From assembly GCF_024713975.1 (NCBI RefSeq), contig NC_091107.1, positions 11,025,501 through 11,089,500 of the forward strand: a stretch of DNA of 64,000 nt. Direction: 5' to 3'. Positions 58,101-64,000 of the stretch are shown piece by piece. Each line of letters begins with the position of its first letter. The stretch's first letter is position 1. The notes under the pieces are model-generated. The model searched no databases and was not told the origin of the DNA. It saw nothing but the letters and a program-made list of their open reading frames with translations. The stretch is from Paralichthys olivaceus (taxonomy: Eukaryota; Chordata; Actinopteri; Pleuronectiformes; Paralichthyidae). The translations under genes and the position numbers were made by a program.

Positions 58101-59883
58101 GGTTCCTCTCCCCATCAGGGCACCTCTGTGTTTATGTGATTACTAGAAATGATTGAAAAGTAAGTTTTGTTAAAATCTGTTTCCTGACTATTTTTATTGA
58201 TCAGTGTAGTTCAACTAATCACTGCACTGTCATCATCTGTGTTATTTAAAGAAGGATTCATCAGGTGGGATTATAGTCATGTGTGGACATGTTCTTCTCC
58301 TACCGTTTTCCACCCAAAGGGACATCCTGAACTTCCTGCGAGAAGGCGAGCTTCCCCACAGGAACCGAGTGCGACCGGTGCACAGGGAAGCTCAGTACTA
58401 CTCCATCGGCCCGCTGCTGGACAGCCTGGAGGACATTCAGCCGCTCACGGGAGAGAAGGTTCGACAAGCGTTCCTCGATCTGATGCCCTATTACAGAGGT
58501 AACTGAGACAAGAGTCATTGTTTCAGTCTGTTGTCCAGGGAAATATTACAAAATGAGCATCAAAGCTTCATCTGTGTATTTTAAGGGTTAGGGTTTTTCA
58601 AAGTCAAACACTATTAACTACAAATTAAGTGACCTACATCGTGGCTTACAACTTGAGTCCAATTGTTTTAGCTGATATTTGTTCACATATTGGCAAACTG
58701 GCACCATTGAAACTACACAGAATTAGCTCATATCAGCTCCATCAATAGATCAATAGAAAACTGACTTCTGATGATGCTCGTTCTGCTGTTATAAGTAGAG
58801 TCTTTGTCTAAGAGCATATATTGATGTGCATTTATGATGGACATCTGTGGTATTAATATCTTTAAAACGCAATTTAAAGTATGTGTTTCATGTGTGCGTG
58901 TTACTATTTGATGGTTCAGAGAAAGAACAATTTTGATGTGAATAAGGTATAGCTCCCCTGTTTTAGCAGGCACCCTTTGCACAGGTTCTAACCCTTTACT
59001 GCATGTCTTCCCCACTCTTTCTCCATTTCATACTTAATTCTCTAAAGAGAAAATGCTCTTAAAAAAAACTTGAAATAAAAGAATTGCAGCAGTCGCATTT
59101 TGTTGCTTTAACTTCATTCCAGGGTCAAGTCAGCTGGTCAACCTTACAATAACTGACTTCCTGTCGTTTTTAGAGCACCAGCATCCTTCTCCCCTCACAC
59201 AGCATATTTTCCTTATCTCTCAGACGCCCGCTTCAACTCTCCTGTGTGTTTAAAAAATCTCTGCATTATTTCAAAATCCACACTGCAGCACATTTCTCAT
59301 ATAAATTATAGGCTTACTCGTTGCAAAGGGATTACTGCTGAGTACAGTGTTCACTTTGTAAGTTTCCCAGGGACGTGGATTTAACAGCACATGCAATCGA
59401 TCCAGTGGATTTTGTTTTGTTTTGTTTTGATACATGACGATTCAGGATAAAAAGAGAAAAACTGCAACTAAAATTGCATTAATAAATGTCATTCTTTTCA
59501 TTTCAGACAATCTGGAGCGCATTGTAGAGATCGCCAAACTGAGGGCCATGCAAAAAAAGGCACGATTTGCCAAGTTGAAGATCTGTGTCTACAAGGAGGA
59601 GATGCCCATCACGCCGTACGAGCGTCCTCTTTTTAACTCTCTGCGCTTTGAGCGCTCGGACAGCGAGGCCAAGCTCTTTGAGCATCACTGCGAGGTGGAT
59701 GTCTCCTTCGGACCATGGGAGGCAGTGGCGGACGTTTACGACCTGCTGCATTGCATCGTCAGTGACCTGGCCGAGCGGGGCATCACTGCCGAGCAGCAGT
59801 GCATCGGTGTCTGCGACAAGCACCTTATCAATCACTACTACTGCAAGAGGCCCATCTATGAGTTCAAGATCACGTGGTGGTGA
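55124..59883 (+). CDS. kctd7: BTB/POZ protein KCTD7 (4 coding exons)
   Basis: Cytosolic BTB (T1-type) protein. The human gene is mutated in a progressive myoclonic epilepsy, and the protein binds cullin-3. Exons 55124-55285, 56688-56857, 58320-58498 and 59507-59883 total 888 nt (295 aa; human 289). After a Ser/Pro-rich N-terminus the BTB domain runs from about residue 55 (FPEVISLNVGG, RLSTLRRYEDTMLAAMFSG, FIDRDGTYFGDILNFLR). The rest, including MPYYRDNLERIVEIAKLRA and the C-terminus HLINHYYCKRPIYEFKITWW, is nearly identical to human KCTD7. I chose the ATG at 55124 because MVVF and the later AMSGSDSAEDE parallel human MVVV and AMSSSDAEDD. The first exon lies in a CpG-rich region whose upstream GC-rich open frame (from 54920) is probably untranslated. 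Confidence 0.97.
56215..56400 (-). repeat. Dispersed fish repeat (family E), copy 2
   Basis: On the minus strand: GGTTATGTTTTCATCAGTG, TTAGCAGGATTATGCAAAAAC, TTCCCATGAAATGTTGTGGA, AGAACCCATTACATTTTGGA. This is the start of a repeat well known in teleosts, here in kctd7 intron 1 and in the same orientation as the 51060 copy. Confidence 0.75.
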
Positions 59884-62323
59884 AGGAGGGAGGCACTCGT
59901 GGCCGATTGAACCAAAATGGATGTTACATTTCTTTCTATAACTCGGCCGATATTGGTTTTTGTATCAAAGCGCCAATATTTTTTGCTGATGTCTTTAAAA
60001 TGTGACCCTTTAAATCACATTCTAATTTTTAAATATTCAGTTTCCCCCCAATTTATTTTTTATTTCTGTCTCATCAAAGTTTAAATCACAATGAAGCAAA
60101 AAAGAAATACACATGGTTCAGTTAAGTTGGAACATGTAGCTGAAACTTATGGAGCAACACAAACCTTCAGCCGCTAAAATTCTCATTTAATTGAATCAAA
60201 ACTTCACTAAAACAGTTTCAACAAAACCAAACTGATTTAAGTGGATGTAAATACCAACACTTCCACTGAGATCCAGGCCAATTCTAAACAGTACTATTAC
60301 TTGAAACTGAATATCCCGATGTTGCTGACGTATGCATTTTGATTTCCTCCACCCGAGTCTGCACTAGACGAGTTCAGGCACATGTTTTTGCATTGCAGGG
60401 AGCCTAGCACAGTCCCAGTAGTTACATGCAAGCTGACGACCCAATGGCAAAAAATACGCCCCCAAGTCACAGCTACTGTATGTGTGAATGAAAGGAGGAT
60501 CACTATTCAGCTTCTGTAGACAGTTGTGTTGATTCAAACTGAAGTGAATTTGTCAAAAAACACGAAACATGTAGATGTTGACAGTTTTTTGTGCATCTCA
60601 CGTACCAGATTTACTTTTATTGAAATCAATACAACTGTCTACTCCAGAGATGTCATAAGTGAGAGAGACGCTGCTGTATGGATAAGCCTAAAACCACCTA
60701 AAGCCATGTTTTATGACATATCGTGCACCTGTATCAAGGTGCCAGATGTCTGCTTTACGAAGGCCAAATGGGATCAAGCCCATCGTGTTGGTGCATACTG
60801 CAGGGACGAGAAACAGTTCAAATGTTTCCAACCAGTCATAGAATGGCTTAGTGCTAACACATGTCTGACAATAGAAAAATCATATAAAAGTTTGACTGTA
60901 AGTGCCATAGTTTTCCACACTGAATGTCGAGCAGTGCTGTGGCTAAATAAGTGTAGACACTGATGAAGAATCGAAGCTGTCGCTGGCATCTTGCTTTGCA
61001 GCAAATGTGAACAAGGTAACAGTCTGAATGTGCAAAAACAATCTAAATCCTGAGATGATTGTCGCATCAGGAGGTAACATAATTGACCTATTTTAAAAGC
61101 CAATCATAAATGTGTTTATCTTGTTGCCATTGTTAAAATTAGTATCGTTATCATCTCCCACTTTCATTTATTCATAATTGATTTATCAGTTGCTTTGCCC
61201 TGATGTGGATTGATATGTGGTCGCATCACACATTTCCAGTAAATATTATAAAGTCAAGTATAGTATTTTTAGGACTAATGTTTGTTTCAGTATACAGATG
61301 AGTAACTGTGGACCTGTTCCTTTTGGAAAAACAGTATATTTTATTTATGCAACCTCCTGAGGAGTGTTTTTTTTTACGATTTAAAAGAGGTTGGGTGGTG
61401 TCTGTTTTTCTCAGAACAGTCATCACATTTGACGTGGTTATGTAGAATCACTCAGTTGTAGAGAGTTGGAGATTGAAGGAAGACAAATTTAAGGAAGCTG
61501 AATTTGTTGCACACTAATGAAAATAAGCAGTTGTAGCTGAAATATACAAGCGAGAATCTTAAATCAAACAACTTAAGTAGTTATTTAATGTCAACTTCCG
61601 CTTGCAACATTACATACACAAGTTAAGTTAAATGGGTATTTCCTACCGTACTTGATGATGAAGTCTGAGCACCTTGTGTTTGTCACCGAGATGTTTTTGT
61701 GTTTACCTCAAACCGCTCTGTAGTTATTAACTGTAGAGTGGAACAGCATCGACATCAGTTCATTTATTCTTCACTAAGAAAGAACATGCAGTTTGGAGCA
61801 CTAGGTTTGAATGTTTTTTATATTGTTCTAACATATATTTTCTGTTAGCTTCTAGGAAGCTATAGATCTATTGTTCTCTATGTGTTCAGTTAGTTTGTAG
61901 TGAAAAAGCAAAGTGTGATTTTTATTTATCTAAAATTAAAAATTACTGTTAAAAGGTGAATGTGTCCCCATCTATTTATGAAAATACTGCTTGAAAAAAA
62001 GCATTGACAAGAACAGGTAGACATAATAACTGAATGGATAAGAGTCGATTTGTTATGCAGGTCCAGCACATGAATCATGAAATCTGAAACATCTAGATTT
62101 CACTGTTTGCAGCTGTTTGGTGATAATCAGCTCATTGGTCTGTGTGAACTCTGAACACAGCAACATACAGTCACTTGAACTATTTATTAAATACGTCGCA
62201 TTAGGATGAAATGCATAAAAAACTGTACTTGGTGAGGGTGACCACAGTAAAACTTGAACCTGCTTAAATTCAGCATGTTAGCATTGCCACTGCGAGTGTG
62301 TTGCCTCTTGCCTGCTTTGTAAT

Positions 62324-62369
62324 TGACTGAATGACTGACTGACTGAATGACTGACTGACTGACTGACTG
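62324..62369. repeat. (GACT)n microsatellite
   Basis: Eleven or so GACT units with GAAT variants. Confidence 0.93.
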
Positions 62370-63029
62370 GTGACATGATAAGACGTGAGTATTGAGGATA
62401 GCTCCCAGCTTCAGCACCATGGTCAGCTCTTTATTAGCAGTTACTGTATTTTAATCCATCACAGCATTATATTTTTGTAATATTCTTGTGTGCAGTAGAA
62501 ATAAAAATGAAAATAATATACTTGCATAAGAATATAATTAGTTACAAGCTCAAATTTAAACTTAATTAAACATAATTAATGACAAGTTAACAGGAAATGT
62601 ATTGGTCATTTTTAGGAAAACATTTCCTGGGACCAGCTTTTCACAGGTAAATATTTTCTTGTGTCCCAGTATAGTAGTGAACATAATTTAGTTTTCACTG
62701 TTATCCAAATATCTGTGTTTATCTGCATTATTATCTCACTATTATCTGATGTTTTAAAACCAAATAATTAATCAACTAACCAATTATCAAAGAAAGCAGT
62801 CATCAGATGTAACTGTCAGTGAAACAAATTGATGGTTTTAACAGTTCTCTTGACAAACTAATTCAAGTTTTGCTCTGTGTAAATAATTGTTGACAGTAAC
62901 AATAATGGAAGCAGATAAAAAACAATGAGCTAATTTAAATAAGACCCATAAAGGCTTTAGGTAGTTGCAGCTGGATTTTGCAGGGTTCCTCTCAGGGCTG
63001 GATAATATGGCCAAAAATCATATCATCAG

Positions 63030-63253
63030 TCAAAAACTTGTCCTTATTGAGCCTGGTTCTGCCAGAGGTTTCTCCCTGTTAATGAGGGAGTTTTTCCTCT
63101 CCACAGTCGCCTGTGCTTGCTCATTGTGGGAACTGTTGGGTTTCTCTATGTTAGTATTGTTTTAAGGTCTTGACCTTTAAATGTAAAGTGCCTTGAGATA
63201 ATGTAAATTATGAATTGGCGCTATTTAAAAAAATTGAATTGAATTGAATTGCA
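63030..63253 (-). repeat. Dispersed fish repeat (family B), inverted copy with (AATTG)n-type tail
   Basis: GAGCCTGGTTCTGCCAGAGG, GGAGTTTTTCCTCTCCACAG, AAAGTGCCTTGAGATAATG, AATTGGCGCTATTTAAAAAA, then TTGAATTGAATTGAATTGCA. This is a classic teleost repeat. The short GAATT direct repeat at its end resembles the 3' tail of a non-LTR retroelement. Confidence 0.8.
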
Positions 63254-63485
63254 GAGGGTGACAACCTTGATAAACAGCAAAGCATTTCATTACTCTGAGG
63301 TATAACAATGTGTTAAACATCCTCACTGTGCACAATGCATAATAATATAAAGATGGATGTTTAACTTTTGAAATATTGATGAAAAACATGTTTCGCTCCC
63401 CCCAAAATTTTAAGGGCCCCTGATGGCCCCTGGGCAATAATCCACTTCTCCCAATTGCTAATCCAGCTTTCATCAGACATTCTCG

Positions 63486-63510
63486 TTCTCTCTCTCTCTC
63501 TCTCTCGCTC

Positions 63511-63548
<38 letters not shown>

Positions 63549-63583
63549 GCTCTCTCTCTCGCTCTCTCTCACTCTCTCTCTCC
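63486..63583. repeat. (CT)n microsatellite with G and A interruptions
   Basis: About 98 bases of CT repeats broken by occasional CG or CA. Confidence 0.97.
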
Positions 63584-63639
63584 TCGTTGTTCCTCCATGT
63601 CTCTCTACCATTGTGAGGGGTGGAGGCTGACGGCTGATG

Positions 63640-63812
63640 CCTCTTCTGAGGAGAGCAGGATGGAGAACAGGGGGAACTAGAAGCTCGTTCCTCGGTCAGA
63701 TCTCACTCAGCGTCTCGATGATCACAAGCTACGACCTCGGTGGAGATTTTCTTTTCATGGGAGCAACGCGGGTGAGGATGAGCCGGGGAGTGATCGTCGA
63801 TCTGCTGCAGCA
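63640..63812 (+). other. Possible 5' exon of an unidentified gene at the window edge
   Basis: GC-rich DNA ends in CTGCTGCAGCAG followed by a strong GTAAGA donor at 63813. The open frame ends VRMSRGVIVDLLQQ. I recognise no family, and no second exon is inside the window, so it may equally be an untranslated first exon or chance. Confidence 0.25.
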
Positions 63813-64000
63813 GGTAAGAAGCCCCCCCCCCCTCCTCGGCCGCTCCTGGCGGCGATCATCGCTTGTTAAATTGGATCATTTGTTACATGGGGGGGCGGTG
63901 GAGGGGGCGGATGGTTACATAACAGTGCGAGTCACAGATTAATTGGTAATAATCAGAATCCAGGGAAAGACGCATCTGGATGTGCATCGTTAATGGTTGT

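Larger units (their letters stand above)
59884..64000. other. Region downstream of kctd7
   Basis: The kctd7 3' UTR end is unclear, with AT-rich DNA containing several AATAAA-like signals (for example near 62504). Then come a GACT microsatellite, a family B repeat, a (CT)n tract and a GC-rich end with a possible exon. The open frames at 60526-60963 and 60774-61103 match nothing I recognise. Confidence 0.5.

Noticed and set aside
60526-60963. 145-codon plus-strand frame after kctd7
   Set aside because: No recognisable domain, no promoter or splice support, and overlapping long frames on the other strand. Likely UTR or spacer.
63225-63611. 128-codon minus frame rich in Arg/Glu/Ser
   Set aside because: It is a direct translation of the (CT)n microsatellite.

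Overview
The window is vertebrate nuclear DNA, almost certainly from a ray-finned (teleost) fish and probably a spiny-rayed one. It holds seven ordinary vertebrate protein-coding genes with GT-AG introns and an intron-containing tRNA-Leu. The genes are more compact than in mammals. Between them lie several dispersed repeats of types I remember from fish genomes. No prokaryotic gene, CRISPR array or complete mobile element was seen. Gene models were assembled by eye from splice sites, reading phase and remembered human proteins. In all seven the exon lengths add up to a whole number of codons.

Layout. From 1 to 18.2 kb lies nsd1 (+), a 23-coding-exon H3K36 methyltransferase gene of about 2591 codons with a GC-rich 5' region. 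Convergent to it at 21.9-25.8 kb is rab24 (-), whose untranslated first exon lies near 26.93 kb. After a repeat-bearing spacer that includes a LINE reverse transcriptase relic comes pgrmc1 (+, 29.2-31.5 kb). Then come tRNA-Leu(CAA) (-, 33.7 kb), cox7b (+, 34.1-36.5 kb) and pgk1 (+, 37.4-46.0 kb), which carries a 41-bp minisatellite in intron 1. Convergent to pgk1 at 47.7-51.6 kb is a gene of eleven very small coding exons (-). It encodes a LAT2/NTAL-like transmembrane adaptor, and no single exon gives an open frame long enough to notice. A repeat-rich gap (51.7-54.9 kb) precedes kctd7 (+, 55.1-59.9 kb). The last 4 kb are repeats, a (CT)n tract and a possible 5' exon of an unidentified gene.

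The genes do not form one pathway. They cover chromatin (nsd1), vesicle traffic/autophagy (rab24), heme and sterol biology (pgrmc1), respiration (cox7b), glycolysis (pgk1), immune-receptor signalling (LAT2-like) and a CUL3-linked BTB protein (kctd7). In human (from memory) NSD1 and RAB24 are neighbours on 5q35, COX7B and PGK1 are close on Xq21, PGRMC1 is on Xq24, and KCTD7 and LAT2 are both on 7q11. The window therefore joins three human syntenic blocks. The 7q11 link supports the LAT2 call.

Most worth a second look: the LAT2-like micro-exon gene; a likely GC-AG intron, a start-overlapping uORF, degenerate repeats and an acidic tail in nsd1; the higher-order minisatellite in pgk1; and the syntenic junctions.
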